5,365 bases of DNA. Source: Anaerolineales bacterium. GTDB lineage: Bacteria > Chloroflexota > Anaerolineae > Anaerolineales > UBA6663. Shown here piece after piece: positions 5,078 through 5,365 of the stretch. The notes under the pieces are model-generated. The model searched no databases, had not been told where the DNA came from, and saw only the letters and a list, made by a program, of their open reading frames with translations. Numbering within the stretch: the first letter of the stretch is position 1; each line of letters begins with the position of its first letter. Location of the stretch: NCBI GenBank assembly GCA_016789165.1, contig JAEURL010000174.1, forward strand, positions 1-5,365, given 5' to 3'. A program made the translations under genes and the position numbers.

Positions 5078-5365
5078 TCAATTCAAAGACGCTTCCCAGT
5101 CCCGGCGCAGGCGCGACATCACGCCGTCATCCAGCACCTGCAGCAGCTGGCTGATCACCTGCGGCTCCGGCTGCGCGCCCTCGATGTGGACCACGTCCTC
5201 GATGACGGTGCGCGGCACGCCGTAGACCTGGTAGCGGTTGGCCAGGTGCGGGAACTCGGAGGCCTCCACCATGTCGGCCGTGATCCAGTCGCTGGCCATG
5301 GCCAGCTTGTGGGCCAGCACCACCGCCCGCGGGCAGTACGGGCAGGTGGGCGTCACGTAGACCTG
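5078..5365 (-). CDS. Thioredoxin-fold protein disulfide oxidoreductase (C-terminal unit, 5' partial)
   Basis: The frame is open to the window edge; the 95 visible residues end at TGA 5080-5078. They begin in a beta strand (V-Y-V) followed by the redox motif T-P-T-C-P-Y-C-P, with the active-site cysteines at fragment residues 8 and 11. Further on, M-V-E-A-S-E-F-P-H-L-A-N-R-Y and Y-G-V-P-R-T-V-I (cis-Pro at fragment residue 51) complete the thioredoxin fold. I-E-G-A-Q-P-E leads into the final helix. This pattern closely resembles the C-terminal half of the two-domain PDO/glutaredoxin-like proteins known from archaea and some thermophilic or anaerobic bacteria. Those proteins are about 220-240 residues long with a second redox unit before this one. 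They make, reduce or shuffle disulfides in the cytoplasm. If so, the N-terminal unit lies beyond the window. A single-domain glutaredoxin-like protein cannot be excluded. The visible part ends in a charged tail (S-R-L-R-R-D-W-E). The gene runs directly into the zinc-ribbon gene. Confidence 0.88.
   Translation of the reverse strand, partial: QVYVTPTCPYCPRAVVLAHKLAMASDWITADMVEASEFPHLANRYQVYGVPRTVIEDVVHIEGAQPEPQVISQLLQVLDDGVMSRLRRDWEASLN

Noticed and set aside
4329..5081. 250-codon minus-strand frame spanning osmC, the gap and the zinc-ribbon gene
   Set aside because: It lies in a different frame from both OsmC and the zinc ribbon, has low-complexity sequence and ends inside the regulator gene. 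The shorter frames carry the recognisable motifs.
1..5365. Mobile element, CRISPR array, tRNA or rRNA
   Set aside because: No transposase or integrase motifs, no spaced direct repeats and no tRNA-like cloverleaf or rRNA sequence were recognised in the window.

Overview
This window is GC-rich (roughly 70%) bacterial chromosome with almost no non-coding DNA. Two compact gene clusters converge on each other. The sensor kinase layout (many membrane helices, a segment resembling LFLFPNGRF, a GAF-like region, then a HisKA_3/HATPase module) and the CPYC protein disulfide oxidoreductase half-domain resemble what is seen in Chloroflexota (Anaerolineae-like lineages). That placement is an inference from protein style, not from a marker gene, and other high-GC phyla remain possible.

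Plus strand, 1-4467: a tightly packed run of five genes. It starts with the 3' end of a membrane protein (1-249), then two unrecognised polytopic membrane proteins (246-908 and 901-1614). These are followed by a membrane-bound two-component sensor histidine kinase (1619-3745) and its NarL/LuxR-type response regulator (3742-4467). The junctions are GTGA (overlap 4), an 8-nt overlap, a 4-nt gap, and ATGA (overlap 4), so the genes are very probably co-transcribed and partly translationally coupled. The promoter lies outside the window. The kinase-regulator pair is conventional; what is new is its coupling to three small membrane proteins of unknown function. They may be the sensed or regulated membrane apparatus.

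Minus strand, 5365-4409: a thiol-redox cluster. In transcription order it holds the C-terminal thioredoxin-fold unit of a CPYC protein disulfide oxidoreductase/glutaredoxin-like protein (5365-5078, cut by the window end). Next is a small 56-residue CxxC...CxxC zinc-ribbon protein that starts one base after the oxidoreductase stop (5076-4906). Last comes an OsmC/Ohr-family thiol peroxidase (4849-4409). A 56-bp gap with a perfect 7-bp stem hairpin separates the zinc ribbon from osmC.

The two clusters collide at 4409-4467, where the last 59 bases of the response regulator and of osmC are antisense to each other. The main oddities are an 18-bp tandem duplication next to the phospho-acceptor Asp of the response regulator, the small zinc-ribbon gene inside the redox cluster, the coding-over-coding convergent end, and a strong excess of the palindrome GGCCGGCC. 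There is no sign of a mobile element, CRISPR array, tRNA or rRNA. I see no clearly new defence or metabolic system; the best candidates for something undescribed are the membrane-protein trio tied to the two-component system and the PDO/zinc-ribbon/OsmC trio.
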